Assembly (NCBI RefSeq): GCF_900156885.1
Contig: NZ_FTOY01000011.1
Coordinates: 548,501-612,500 of the forward strand
Length of the DNA stretch: 64,000 bases
DNA from: Limosilactobacillus caccae
GTDB lineage: Bacteria; Bacillota; Bacilli; Lactobacillales; Lactobacillaceae
Reading direction: 5' to 3'
Position numbers and translations under genes: made by a program. This document shows, piece after piece, positions 26,587-36,660 of the stretch. The notes below the pieces were generated by a model that had not been told where the DNA came from, made no database searches, and saw only the letters and a list, made by a program, of their open reading frames with translations. Each line of letters begins with the position of its first letter. The first letter of the stretch is position 1.

Positions 26587-26655
26587 AATATTCATCCTCC
26601 CGGCATCAATTATTCCAATATCAGTTATCACGATTATTATTTCTCGTACATTTTT

Positions 26656-26690
26656 ATTATATCCGATTAATAAAAAAATAAAACCAGTCA
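26656..26690 (-). promoter_or_regulatory. Probable suf operon promoter
   Basis: TATAAT on the minus strand at 26656-26661, about 70 bases before sufC. The -35 region is AT-rich and not well matched. Confidence 0.45.
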
Positions 26691-26712
26691 TTTTAAATTT
26701 ACTAAAGCGCTT

Positions 26713-26750
26713 TCCACATAATAAAAATAAGCGTATACTAAAATTGTATT
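26713..26750 (+). promoter_or_regulatory. Probable feo operon promoter
   Basis: TTTCCA, 17 bases, then TATACT (about 26734-26739) before feoA. A palindromic AAAGCGCTTT overlaps the -35. No clear Fur box was recognised. Confidence 0.45.
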
Positions 26751-26800
26751 ATTGTTCACTATTTAATTTTGGAATATTTCGGATAAGGAGCATTGGAATA

Positions 26801-27004
26801 ATGGTTCAGCAAAATTACATTCTTCAATCCTTTAATTGTATCAATGGCCCCACTGCTGCCCGCCTGCATGACATGGGGCTTTGCGAGGGCTGCCCAATCA
26901 AGGTCATCCAGCGCTACCCCTTCCATGGTCCGGTGATCATCGAAAACGACCACCAGCGGATTGGCCTGCGCTACCAGGTATTTGCTCAGCTGACGGGGGA
27001 ATGA
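26801..27004 (+). CDS. feoA: Ferrous iron transport protein A
   Basis: 67 aa SH3-like FeoA starting at ATG 26801, with AAGGAG 10 bases upstream. A longer frame open from 26492 runs antisense through sufC and is not the gene. It carries the family features AARLHDMGLCEGCPIKVIQRYP and ends in the next gene's ribosome site. FeoA supports FeoB-mediated Fe2+ uptake. Four bases separate it from feoB. Confidence 0.9.
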   Translation: MVQQNYILQSFNCINGPTAARLHDMGLCEGCPIKVIQRYPFHGPVIIENDHQRIGLRYQVFAQLTGE

Positions 27005-27008
27005 TCCA

Positions 27009-28997
27009 ATGACGACTGTCGCTTTAATCGGTAACCCCAATACGGGAAAAACGACCCTCTTCAACTCGCTGACCGATAAGTATGCCTATGTTGGCAACTG
27101 GACCGGGGTCACGGTTGAAAAGAAGCAGGGACAAGTCAAGGACACTGACATCATGATGATCGACTTGCCGGGAGTATATTCGCTCGACCCGCTGACAAAG
27201 GATGAGAGCGTAGTGGCCGATTATCTGATGCACAACGAGCCTCAGCTGATATTAAACGTCACAAACGCAAGTCAATTGCGACGGAACCTCCTACTGACAA
27301 TTGAAGTACTCGAACTCGGCTACCCGACGATTTTAGTATTAAACATGATCGACGACCTTAAGCGGACCGGCTTTGAATACAACTGTACGGTCTTAGCTGA
27401 TCGTCTTGGCTGCAAGGTAGTCACGACCAATGCGCGGAACCGCAAGGGGATTGCCGAATTACGTAAGCAGGTAATTGACTATCCTGATCAAAATGCAGAC
27501 GGGTTGACCCTCGACTACCCGCCGATGATCCAGCAGGCAATTCGGCAGGCCAGCACGAGGCTCGTTAAGGGAACAGGCTACTCCCTCCGCTTTGCCCGTT
27601 GGTTAACGATCCAGTTCATGAACAAGAATAAGGTTGTCCGCCACTTTGCCAAGGAAAACCAGCTGGCGCCCCTCCTTCAACAACAGGCCTATTACGATGC
27701 CCAGAAGTTTGCGGACCGTATCTTTGATACCCGCCTGACATTTATTGAAGGACTATTAAAGGACGCCCGTCAGCAATTAGCAACTAGTAATAACCGCCAG
27801 TTAACCAGCAAAATTGACCGGGTAGTAACTAACCCCCTTCTCGGTCTGCCAATCTTCGCACTGATTTTCTTCATCATGTTTAAACTGTCCTTCGACTGGG
27901 TAGGGACACCATTGTCAAACCTCCTGGACCAGTTTATCTCCGGCCCCGTTTCGACCACGGCTGACCACCTGCTAGCCAGCCTGGGTGCCATTCCCGCGCT
28001 CCGGTCACTGGTTGTTAACGGGATTATCGCCGGGGTGGGCGGTGTTTTAGCCTTTGTCCCGCAAATTTTTATGCTATTTGCCTGTATCTCGCTGCTTGAA
28101 GATTCTGGCTACATGGCCCGAGCCGCGCTAGTCACCGACCGGATCATGCAGGCAATTGGCTTGAACGGCAAGTCATTTATCCCTTTGATCATCGGCTTTG
28201 GTTGTAATGTCACCGGGGTGATGGCGGCGCGGACGATCGAGCAGCCAAAAGAGCGACTAGTAACAACCCTAATCATGCCCTACATGAGTTGCTCGGCCCG
28301 CCTACCAATCTACAGCCTCTTTGTTGCCGCCTTCTTCCCCCGCCACCAGGCGCTAATCGTCCTCTCCCTGTACTTTTTAGGGGTGGTCGTCGCCCTGACA
28401 ATGGCCAAGCTCTACCAGGTGATTTTTCAAGTCAAGGAAAGTTCCATCTTCGTTGTCGAGCTTCCCCAGTACCATGTTCCGCGCCTTGATATCATCTGGC
28501 ACGGTACCTGGGATAAGGGAAAGGGCTTTATCAAGAAGGCCGGAACAATCATCTTCGCCGGAACGGTGTTAATCTGGCTCTTATCGAGCTTTGGCACGAC
28601 CGGTTTCGTAAGCAATTCGGCAAATAGTTTTGCTGCTGACCTTGGCCGTTTGCTGGTACCGATCTTTAAGCCGATTGGGGTTATTCAGTGGCAAGCAATC
28701 AGTGCGCTTTTTACCGGTGTTTTAGCAAAGGAAGTCATCACTTCCAGCATGATGGTCATGTTCCACACCAGCAGCAAGGCGGTGCTGATTACGGCGCTTG
28801 GTCAGTTTATCTCCCCATTGGCAGCGTACTCCTTACTGGTCTTTATCCTGCTCTACGCCCCATGTTTCGCCACCCTGGCGACCATCAAGCAGGAGACCGG
28901 CTCCGGCAAGTGGGCACTTTACTCGGCTGGCTCTAGCCTAGTCGTTGCCTACCTGATCGCCGGTCTTATCTTCCAGGTCGGTCAGCTGTTTTTGTAG
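27009..28997 (+). CDS. feoB: Ferrous iron transporter FeoB
   Basis: 662 aa. N-terminal G-domain (G1 GNPNTGKTT at 8-16, G3 DLPG near 53, G4 NMID near 115), then a GDI-like region and about eight transmembrane segments with the two Gate repeats, including the GCNVTG and SCSARLP cysteine motifs. Imports Fe2+ across the membrane. Divergent from suf across a 214-base gap, so iron uptake and Fe-S assembly are neighbours. Confidence 0.96.
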   Translation: MTTVALIGNPNTGKTTLFNSLTDKYAYVGNWTGVTVEKKQGQVKDTDIMMIDLPGVYSLDPLTKDESVVADYLMHNEPQLILNVTNASQLRRNLLLTIEVLELGYPTILVLNMIDDLKRTGFEYNCTVLADRLGCKVVTTNARNRKGIAELRKQVIDYPDQNADGLTLDYPPMIQQAIRQASTRLVKGTGYSLRFARWLTIQFMNKNKVVRHFAKENQLAPLLQQQAYYDAQKFADRIFDTRLTFIEGLLKDARQQLATSNNRQLTSKIDRVVTNPLLGLPIFALIFFIMFKLSFDWVGTPLSNLLDQFISGPVSTTADHLLASLGAIPALRSLVVNGIIAGVGGVLAFVPQIFMLFACISLLEDSGYMARAALVTDRIMQAIGLNGKSFIPLIIGFGCNVTGVMAARTIEQPKERLVTTLIMPYMSCSARLPIYSLFVAAFFPRHQALIVLSLYFLGVVVALTMAKLYQVIFQVKESSIFVVELPQYHVPRLDIIWHGTWDKGKGFIKKAGTIIFAGTVLIWLLSSFGTTGFVSNSANSFAADLGRLLVPIFKPIGVIQWQAISALFTGVLAKEVITSSMMVMFHTSSKAVLITALGQFISPLAAYSLLVFILLYAPCFATLATIKQETGSGKWALYSAGSSLVVAYLIAGLIFQVGQLFL

Positions 28998-29012
28998 AAA
29001 GATTGAGGTACG

Positions 29013-29171
29013 ATGATGAAACTACTAATTAACGTTTTGATTATCTTAGCGATCGTTGCCTACGCATTTTACTTGCTCGGCAAAACATTCAAGAAGAGTA
29101 AGCAGGGAAAATGTGCAGCCTGCGACTTTGATTGCGCAATCAAGCAACAATTAAATAAGAGTCACCATTAA
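29013..29171 (+). CDS. FeoB-associated Cys-rich small membrane protein
   Basis: 52 aa. One transmembrane helix (about 4-22), then a basic stretch and a CAACDFDC cluster (34-41), the pattern of the FeoB-associated Cys-rich family (a FeoC-like role has been suggested). It begins 15 bases after feoB with GAGGT before the ATG, and a terminator follows, so it completes a feoABC-like operon. Confidence 0.85.
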   Translation: MMKLLINVLIILAIVAYAFYLLGKTFKKSKQGKCAACDFDCAIKQQLNKSHH

Positions 29172-29172
29172 A

Positions 29173-29217
29173 AAAGGATCATGAACACCGCCATTTTGGC
29201 GTTTCATGATCCTTTTG
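29173..29217. terminator. Bidirectional terminator after the feo operon
   Basis: AAAAGGATCATGAA against TTCATGATCCTTTT, with an inner CGCC/GGCG stem. Confidence 0.85.
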
Positions 29218-29230
29218 CTATTCATGACAT

Positions 29231-30130
29231 TTATTGATTACTAAAGTCGGTCACATTGGCGTCTGCTACTAAATCATCAATGGTTGATTTGTCATCTGAA
29301 CTTGAATAGTATTCATCAACTAATTTCTTAATTGAAACGGTCTTCGCAGAATCTTGTGAGTAATCCAAAGCACCGTCAGTATACGTCACTTTATCACCAT
29401 CGACGGTGTAATTTAACGTACTAGATTTCGTTCCAAGACCGATTTGATAGGTATTAGGCTTTTCCATAATCATATACTCCAAGTCATCGCCATCGAGATC
29501 ATCAAATCCCCCGTGGGTACTAGCCAGAAGAAGGACGCCGATAGTCTTTGGATCTGTAACATCTTCATTGGAATCCGCACTATCTGGCTCATAGTAGCCG
29601 TTTTCTTTAATATATTCCAGATCTGACTTCTTTGCATTATCAAACATATCAATATAATCTGAGTATGTCATATCAATCTTCTTATTGGTAAATTCATTCC
29701 ATTCATATTTAGCAGACTTAGGTGTGGAATATGTTATTAGCTTCTTTCCATCTAATTTTGCCTTAATTGTGTAATAGTCATCATCATAAACATCATGGAA
29801 CTTCAATTGGTACTTACTATCCCCCAAAGCTTTCCACGTTCCACGATATGCGTCGCCATACCAAAAATCAGTGTCACTATTAGGATCTGAACTATCCACT
29901 TGTGGCTCGCAGTATAACAATTTGCCATCTTTCTTAAAATACCAGTAACTTGGTTGAATTGTTCCATCATCGGTCTCATTATAGTCATCATCACTCTTAT
30001 AAGCACCAACAATTTTACTATCCTGCACCTGAGTCTGCAGCTTACTTTGATTATTGTCCTTTGTATTGCCGCACCCAGCAACAACCAGCAACATCAATAT
30101 ACTAGCCAAACCGATTAAATACTTCTTCAT
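29231..30130 (-). CDS. Secreted lipoprotein of unknown function
   Basis: 299 aa. Clear lipoprotein signal (MKKYLIGLASILMLL, lipobox VAGC with Cys20), then an acidic, Asp- and Tyr-rich exported domain. A block around 40-110 with repeated DDDY and GKLLYCEP-like strands resembles lipocalin-like or DUF4828-type small beta domains, but I do not recognise the family. GGGGGAG precedes the ATG. Base composition is more AT-rich than the feo genes, and the next 600 bases toward the CRISPR array hold no gene. Confidence 0.75.
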   Translation of the reverse strand: MKKYLIGLASILMLLVVAGCGNTKDNNQSKLQTQVQDSKIVGAYKSDDDYNETDDGTIQPSYWYFKKDGKLLYCEPQVDSSDPNSDTDFWYGDAYRGTWKALGDSKYQLKFHDVYDDDYYTIKAKLDGKKLITYSTPKSAKYEWNEFTNKKIDMTYSDYIDMFDNAKKSDLEYIKENGYYEPDSADSNEDVTDPKTIGVLLLASTHGGFDDLDGDDLEYMIMEKPNTYQIGLGTKSSTLNYTVDGDKVTYTDGALDYSQDSAKTVSIKKLVDEYYSSSDDKSTIDDLVADANVTDFSNQ

Positions 30131-30750
30131 TAAAAACTCCCCCGAATAATAAAGTTAAAATTCTATTCTCTGTGATTTTAACACAGTATTTCAGCTGCAA
30201 TCGTCTATTATTAAGCGCTTTCGTTACTTTGAAGATTTTTACTGAAAATCGTTACCAATTACTGAAAAGTTATTCTTCCACAAAAAATTTCCCCTACTGT
30301 TAATTCCAACACAGGAGACGATTCTTAACCGCATATTCAAAGTTTCAGCGTGAAATGTAGTCATAGCTGTGCTTTTAATCCTGTCCTAAAATTTGAAAGC
30401 GCAGAGTTATAATAAATTAAAGCGTATCTCAAGACTGCTTAATTAACGTTTTCAGCTTAATAAATGACCAAGTTGAAAAAAATATCACAACCTTAGTCTA
30501 TATTTTAACTGCATAGCAGAATCACCTTAATCAAGATGCTCGAGCCCTGGGTGACTTGTTCTACCTGATAAACAATACTTTTAAAGGTACTGGAATTACA
30601 GGAAGCAGAATTTATCAGCGTAACAATCAATTAGTTCATAACTTACTCAGCGCGTAATGGCCAGAATAATTTTTAAGAAAGTCATTTAAAACTAATTTTT
30701 ACAAGAAAAGGGCCAGAGCTCCATGTTAGCGCCTTGTTGAATATGTTCAA
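30131..30750. other. Gene-free AT-rich stretch with a possible decayed coding scrap
   Basis: No intact gene. A plus-strand frame at 30517-30657 (47 codons, closed by stops on both sides, no start signal) has coding-like composition and may be the C-terminal end of a lost gene; I cannot name it. The stretch borders the degenerate trailer of the CRISPR array and is probably eroded island DNA. Confidence 0.45.
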
Positions 30751-32419
30751 ACTTCAGTTCCACCTCTGTTAGATAAATACCATTCTGGTAAGGCGTCAGC
30801 TTATCCAAAACGTCCTGAGTTACATTCTACTAATCAGTAACAAGTGCCCGTAACAAAAGCCTGATTGATTTGCATTCCACTACTAATAGATAAATACTTA
30901 TGCATTGCATTGTTAAAGATATACTTCTTCCCTTTATTTACATTCCATTTCTAATAGATAAATACAAAGTCGTTCCAACTAATCCCCGCGTTAGCTTGCC
31001 ATATTTACATTCCACTTCTAATAGATAAATACGAAATGCAAGACGTAGCTCGTCAACAGCTAGTTGAATTTACATTCCACTTCTAATAGATAAATACTGG
31101 TTGGCCGTGGAAAAAGCGGCTATGTTCCTACATTTACATTCCACTTCTAATAGATAAATACCGACAGAAACTGTCATGTCGCCATCGCTGAATATATTTA
31201 CATTCCACTTCTAATAGATAAATACTTAGTGTTATTGCCGTCTTGCATCAAGTTATTAATCATTTACATTCCACTTCTAATAGATAAATACCCAGTTTTT
31301 CGATCCGCGTTTCGTGATCCGCTAACATTTACATTCCACTTCTAATAGATAAATACTATTTCCAAAACTTGCAACAGTTCCATGACTTCATTTAATTTAC
31401 ATTCCACTTCTAATAGATAAATACCAACTTTTGAAGAGTGGTTGTGGTGGTTCCACGAAATTTACATTCCACTTCTAATAGATAAATACCCGATCAGCCC
31501 GAAAGTTTATCGCCCCGACAAGATCAATTTACATTCCACTTCTAATAGATAAATACAATGAATAATAATCGCGCGTATGTGTGGGCACTAAATAGATTTA
31601 CATTCCACTTCTAATAGATAAATACCTTTTCCCCCACCCGTGGCGCGGATAACGGTGACGGATTTACATTCCACTTCTAATAGATAAATACGTTCATCTT
31701 TTGTATCGTATATGTTGATGCTAGGCTTATTTACATTCCACTTCTAATAGATAAATACTAGTTGACGCGCAAATGCAATCTACGTTTTTTCGTATTTACA
31801 TTCCACTTCTAATAGATAAATACTTAATAACTTAAAGGATCGTATTCATTTGTTGCGTATTTACATTCCACTTCTAATAGATAAATACAAGCTTTCCAAA
31901 GCGTTGAAAACAGCCCACTCGAATATTTACATTCCACTTCTAATAGATAAATACGCAATTTCGTCTTGTGCTTCATACATAAGATTCTGAAATTTACATT
32001 CCACTTCTAATAGATAAATACTGAATATAGCGTAGTTTGATAATCTGCTGGCTGGGGATTTACATTCCACTTCTAATAGATAAATACGAATGGTTAGCCC
32101 TTAATTACTTATCAATTAATAAATTTACATTCCACTTCTAATAGATAAATACAATGCTTCCTCAAAGTCAAGTGATGATTTTAATTCGATTTACATTCCA
32201 CTTCTAATAGATAAATACGATGACGTGGACGCGATGGTTCAGGGCGTACTTGCACGATTTACATTCCACTTCTAATAGATAAATACAAACAGACACGGAA
32301 TGGCAGATAACGATTGACCTGTATAATTTACATTCCACTTCTAATAGATAAATACTTGTTGTTCTTGCCATTTTCGCTCTTTAGCAATTATTTACATTCC
32401 ACTTCTAATAGATAAATAC
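30751..32419 (-). CRISPR. Type I-B CRISPR array, 24 recognisable repeats plus a decayed distal end
   Basis: The repeat is 30 bases; on the plus strand it begins ATTTACATTCCACTTC and ends ATAGATAAATAC. Twenty-two copies (31003 to 32419) are identical. The copy at 30936 has one change, 30868 has two, 30751-30780 is more degenerate, and only a truncated piece is left near 30817-30838. Spacers are 34-39 bases and all differ. Repeats are perfect beside cas2 and decay away from it, so the leader is at the right and the array is read on the minus strand, where the crRNA 5' handle would be ATGTAAAT. Spacer origins cannot be judged without a search. Confidence 0.97.
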
Positions 32420-32600
32420 TCCGCCCCTTCAAAATGCCGCGATATCAATAAATAAAACGCCGAAACTGTCGATGACCATTTTTGAAGGCTCTTTTGACAA
32501 AAATAAATAGCGATAAATTTACTATTTACCGCTATTATAGCAAAAGTTGAATCTGTCGTAAAAAGGCGTTTATTACATCATTGTCTATCGACAGCTCCTG
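32420..32600 (-). promoter_or_regulatory. CRISPR leader with array promoter
   Basis: Between cas2 and the first perfect repeat. On the minus strand an extended -10, TGC TATAAT (TATAAT at 32534-32539), lies about 115 bases before the first repeat. Just downstream is a hairpin with arms AATAGCG and CGCTATT (roughly 32505-32537). The leader sets transcription and spacer insertion at this end. Confidence 0.65.
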
Positions 32601-32882
32601 CTAAAAGAAATTTGATATTTTTTCTGATTCGTCCATTCCCCAAAATTCTTTTTTTAGCCATTTTTTATTAGAACTTCGAAAGACTATCAATGAATCCTTG
32701 TCTTCTCTAATCCACTTTTTCAATTCCTTCTTAAGTGCTGCTAACTTTGCTGGCGTTATTTCTCCTTCAAAAACAGACTTTTGTACATGAGATAAATACT
32801 TCTTACAAGTTTTAAAGACCCGTCGCAAAACTTTAGATCCATCGCCATCCATTTTAATATCATATACTAATATAACGTACAT
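32601..32882 (-). CDS. cas2: CRISPR-associated endoribonuclease Cas2
   Basis: 93 aa ferredoxin-fold protein; the first strand YVILVYDI carries the conserved aspartate (D8), followed by the RRVFKTCKKYLSHVQKSVFEGE region typical of Cas2. It forms the Cas1-Cas2 integrase that inserts new spacers at the leader-repeat junction immediately downstream. It starts 3 bases after the cas1 stop. Confidence 0.95.
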   Translation of the reverse strand: MYVILVYDIKMDGDGSKVLRRVFKTCKKYLSHVQKSVFEGEITPAKLAALKKELKKWIREDKDSLIVFRSSNKKWLKKEFWGMDESEKISNFF

Positions 32883-32885
32883 TAT

Positions 32886-33875
32886 TTACCACCAAATCTT
32901 AAACGGTTGATATTCTTTTTCATCCATTAAATCTTTAATTAGTTTATAACACTCCAGCCTAACTAAATGACGATAAGATACTTTCCGATGCAATTGGCGA
33001 TGCATTATCGTTTTTCTTAAGTATTCATCATACGCTCTGGAGACTTTTAAGATTGTATTCTTTTTCATATAGCATCCATTAGAGCCCTTCTCAAAGCTAT
33101 CAGGAGTAACAACTCGCTTATTGACTAGTGAGAAAATTAATCGATCGACAATCAATGGTTTGAAAATTTCAGATAAATCCAGACATAGCGAAAATCTTCT
33201 TTCACTAGGACTATGTAAATAACTAATTGTAGGATTTAACTGAGAAACGTATATTTCAGATAAGCATGAACTGTACATCATCATGTTTAAAAACGAAATC
33301 AGCGTATTAACCATATTATCAGGAGGCCGACGAACACGCGAAACAAATCCTGTATCATCATTAAAAATATTAGGCCAAGCCGAATAATAATTTCGATGGA
33401 TATCGCCTTCTATTCCCATTAATTGATCGATCGACGTCGACAGTGGGATGGCTTTTATCAAACTCTCAATTACTGTTAGTTGCTCTGAAACGTCTTTACC
33501 ACGACGTAAGTAATATTTTAAATTTCGCACAATATTTTGACTTGCCCCTAGGACAAATTTTTTCGCTAAATTAAGGCGGTGTTGACAATCAACATTTGCA
33601 GTAACTTGATTTACCAACAGTTCCCCTGAAACATTCTTTTCTCTTGGATAAAAAGAACCACTATAATTACCATAATAGTTGAATAGGTGAAGTGGTATCC
33701 TTTTTTGTGATAGAAAAACCAAGCACTTTGTATTTAAACTAACTTCACCAAACAAAAAAATATCACGAGTCAATTCAACCTTAAGATCCTTAAACTGTCC
33801 ATCTTTTCTAGTCAAACGAATAACATTATCTTTACGTGCTAATTCACCATTTGAGAAAAGGTAATAACTTTCCAT
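32886..33875 (-). CDS. cas1: CRISPR-associated integrase Cas1 (type I-B)
   Basis: About 329 aa from ATG 33875, with AAGGGTG upstream; a GTG at 33884 would also fit. Contains the N-terminal beta domain and the helical catalytic domain with the metal ligands in GIEGDIHRNYY (Glu), SYLHSP (His) and LDLSEIFKP (Asp/Glu). Integrates prespacers with Cas2. Followed by cas2, preceded by cas4. Confidence 0.96.
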   Translation of the reverse strand: MESYYLFSNGELARKDNVIRLTRKDGQFKDLKVELTRDIFLFGEVSLNTKCLVFLSQKRIPLHLFNYYGNYSGSFYPREKNVSGELLVNQVTANVDCQHRLNLAKKFVLGASQNIVRNLKYYLRRGKDVSEQLTVIESLIKAIPLSTSIDQLMGIEGDIHRNYYSAWPNIFNDDTGFVSRVRRPPDNMVNTLISFLNMMMYSSCLSEIYVSQLNPTISYLHSPSERRFSLCLDLSEIFKPLIVDRLIFSLVNKRVVTPDSFEKGSNGCYMKKNTILKVSRAYDEYLRKTIMHRQLHRKVSYRHLVRLECYKLIKDLMDEKEYQPFKIWW

Positions 33876-33889
33876 AATTGACACCCTTA

Positions 33890-34378
33890 CTAAATAAAAC
33901 AGTACTCATAATAAGCACAAGATCTACAAATTGATTTTAATTCTGCCTGCGGAGCTTTAGACATTTTCAAGATTATCCTAATTTGCTTTAAAATATCTTC
34001 CATTTCTACATCATCTTTAGGCAGGTATGTTATTTCTATTCGTCTTTTCAATAGTGGGTAATCAAGGATTCCTTTATCAATCTCTATTCCTTTTTTGCGG
34101 AGATAATAAATATAGTATTTTAACTGCCACTCCGCCGCCTTACTAATTGCACGACTGCGTTTGATTTCGTGAACAGTTTCCCAGTCTTGGATCATATCAA
34201 CATTAACAACATTATCAATCATTACGTGCTTTTCATCTCGACCATATGAACTTTCATCGAGTAATTTACCCATCGCTACTTTTTCACTATTATCTTCAAA
34301 TTGTAATTGTTCATTAAATAACCATAGTTTTCGCGGGCAAACAAAGTAATAGTTCACCATATTTCCAGTAACTCTCAT
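33890..34378 (-). CDS. cas4: CRISPR-associated exonuclease Cas4
   Basis: 162 aa. RecB-like nuclease with the Fe-S ligands split as usual: one cysteine near the N-terminus (FVCPRK, Cys14) and three at the C-terminus (CRSCAYYEYC). The central E..K motif lies in VHEIKRSRA. Cas4 trims prespacers and sets PAM choice in I-B systems. Between cas3 and cas1. Confidence 0.95.
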   Translation of the reverse strand: MRVTGNMVNYYFVCPRKLWLFNEQLQFEDNSEKVAMGKLLDESSYGRDEKHVMIDNVVNVDMIQDWETVHEIKRSRAISKAAEWQLKYYIYYLRKKGIEIDKGILDYPLLKRRIEITYLPKDDVEMEDILKQIRIILKMSKAPQAELKSICRSCAYYEYCFI

Positions 34379-34395
34379 TATATCTTCAGTCCCGT

Positions 34396-36660
34396 TTAAA
34401 AGAAGTTATCACTACCTACATCTTTATTGGCATTATAAGAATTACTTAAACCACGCACACCATCATAACTAAAAGCCTTTGTTAGTATATGAAAGCCGCA
34501 TTGGTTTAACTCTTCATTTATCACCAAGTTTTTATTTGCTGCCCCGGTAATCCATAAAGGAACCGAAACTGTAAATTGATTAAGGCTTGTTAGCGCTACT
34601 ATTCGTTGCTTTCTACGATCATTGCTATCTTTAAAGTTAACTTTATTATTAAGGATTTCGGCTGCTGCATGAATTTCAGTTTGATGTGCTTCATACACTT
34701 CCTCAGGAATAACATTAACCGAATCGATGTCACGAAAACGTTTGGTGATTTCGGCTTTAGTAAGGCGATCATTAGAAATACTATCTAAATAAGTAAATAT
34801 TCCCTTAATGCGCATTAAATAATCAGGACTGGCTGCTTGAATATTAGCGGTAGTATATGCCCTATTAATTAACTCTAACTTTTGTTTTTCGCTAAGCGGA
34901 CCATCAACTTTCATTAGCGCTTTTTTAGCTAAAATATACATACCGTAATCAACAACACTTTTATCATTGTTGCCGATTCCACTCGGTGTGGTATCACCAC
35001 CATCAAATACGTATACATTATATCCATCGCCATCGAACTTTCTTTTCCGATAACAACGCCCCATCCGTTGAAACAAACCGTTTAGTTCAGATAGTTCGGT
35101 TAGCAAAACATCAAAGTCAATATCAAGCGATGCCTCAACGACTTGTGTCCCAATCCATATTCCGGAACCGGTGGAAGAGGCTTTCCCAAATTCACAAATA
35201 TCTTGTTCTAACTTTGCTCGATCTTTTCGAATAAACCGACTATGAATTAGGTGAACATTATTAGTTCGGTTATTCAGCTCATCATAGAGTTTTTCCGCTT
35301 CGCTAATTGTATTACAAACAACTAATACTTTATTTGAATCATAGTGTTTCAAAACCTCGTCTGCAGAAATTTGTTGGTGTTTAATCTTTACTGAATGTCT
35401 CCATAACAACTCATTATCAATAAACGGATTATCCGGCTGGCTAAACTCCAGTCCATTATCCCTCATCAAGTCAAGGATAAATGGCGCTAAAGTAGCTGTC
35501 ATTATCTGAAACTTTCCACCATAGAATTGAACGAGCTTTAAGCCATACAAAATATACGCTAACAATTCCGCTGAATACATTTGAATTTCATCAATTACAA
35601 CCTTCGAATAGGATAGGGTGGCTAACTTTGACTCATAACCACGATAACGGTAAACAAAGTTAAATAACTGATCAAGAGTAGCAATTGTTAACTGCTTACT
35701 TAATTGTCGGGACTCGTTCACCATTCTGTCTAACTCATTAATATTAATTTCTTGCTTACTATTCTCATTGCTCAACAAAAAACTCATCATATCTGAATGA
35801 AGAAGTGTCAAATGCTCACGATCCAGGTGATATTCTTCACTAAACCGTTGATAAATTGCGTTAATAGCTGATCGTAATGGTAAGAGAAAAAAGCCCTTAC
35901 TATTCCCGAGCCAGCGCAATGCTCCTTCACTTTTTCCTAAACCTGTCTGACCAACTACGACAATGCTTTTATCTTGATGCGCACCAGTCCATTGTTGTAA
36001 TTCATTCCATTTAGCATTAGGAGAGTGCGCTTTCCATGTTTCTAAAACCGCGTTGTCTACCGGAATACGGGGATTAGATTCAACCTCGTAACACCCCGAA
36101 GCTGCATAGTCAATCCGATTCAGCATCCCCCTTAGTAACACGTATTCTTTATACCACGGGTCACGGGGGCCAGGATAATAATTTAATGTATAGTAACGTT
36201 CCGATTGTATTCTTGGAGTTGTATCCGGTAGTCCAATATCCCCAAACGGAAAAGTTGCTGCCGCAGACTTCAATTCATCAATTTCTTGGCTATATTGTAG
36301 TTCAGTAATCTCATCAAAATTTCGGTCATGATGTAGTGCAATCGCATAACATAATGCTTCAATTTCTTCCGTCGAAAAACCTTCTTCTTTTTTAAGCTGC
36401 TTAATAGGAAGTAGCGAAATGCTTAGTAACGCATGAGGAATTTCACCATTTTCCATGTGGTGATGATTTACAAGCTTGTTTTGAAACTTTAAATTCATTT
36501 TCCCTAAATCATGATATTGGCAAGCAATTTTTAATAATTTCCATTCCTTAGCTGTTAAGGCACTTGGATACTCACTTTTAATCAGTTCCCATTGGTAAAG
36601 AAGATTTTTGGTGTGGTCAACAATTGTTTCACCACTAGATTTAGCAAAATATTTATTCAT
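34396..36660 (-). CDS. cas3: CRISPR-associated helicase-nuclease Cas3
   Basis: 754 aa. N-terminal HD nuclease with H16, H50-D51, H76 and H110-H111-D112, then an SF2 helicase: Walker A GQTGLGKS at 237-244, a DEIQ box in VIDEIQMYS, and the arginine-finger motif FQRMGRCYR. Cas3 is recruited by Cascade to unwind and degrade target DNA. The HD and helicase parts are both intact, so interference is plausible. It overlaps cas5 by 4 bases. Confidence 0.96.
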   Translation of the reverse strand: MNKYFAKSSGETIVDHTKNLLYQWELIKSEYPSALTAKEWKLLKIACQYHDLGKMNLKFQNKLVNHHHMENGEIPHALLSISLLPIKQLKKEEGFSTEEIEALCYAIALHHDRNFDEITELQYSQEIDELKSAAATFPFGDIGLPDTTPRIQSERYYTLNYYPGPRDPWYKEYVLLRGMLNRIDYAASGCYEVESNPRIPVDNAVLETWKAHSPNAKWNELQQWTGAHQDKSIVVVGQTGLGKSEGALRWLGNSKGFFLLPLRSAINAIYQRFSEEYHLDREHLTLLHSDMMSFLLSNENSKQEININELDRMVNESRQLSKQLTIATLDQLFNFVYRYRGYESKLATLSYSKVVIDEIQMYSAELLAYILYGLKLVQFYGGKFQIMTATLAPFILDLMRDNGLEFSQPDNPFIDNELLWRHSVKIKHQQISADEVLKHYDSNKVLVVCNTISEAEKLYDELNNRTNNVHLIHSRFIRKDRAKLEQDICEFGKASSTGSGIWIGTQVVEASLDIDFDVLLTELSELNGLFQRMGRCYRKRKFDGDGYNVYVFDGGDTTPSGIGNNDKSVVDYGMYILAKKALMKVDGPLSEKQKLELINRAYTTANIQAASPDYLMRIKGIFTYLDSISNDRLTKAEITKRFRDIDSVNVIPEEVYEAHQTEIHAAAEILNNKVNFKDSNDRRKQRIVALTSLNQFTVSVPLWITGAANKNLVINEELNQCGFHILTKAFSYDGVRGLSNSYNANKDVGSDNFF

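Noticed and set aside
26703-26715. AAAGCGCTTT palindrome before feoA as a cre site
   Set aside because: At least three mismatches to the consensus including both ends; catabolite control of feo is not otherwise supported.
26492-26800. Long N-terminal extension of FeoA
   Set aside because: The frame is open but runs antisense through sufC and its promoter; FeoA homology and a proper ribosome site begin at 26801.
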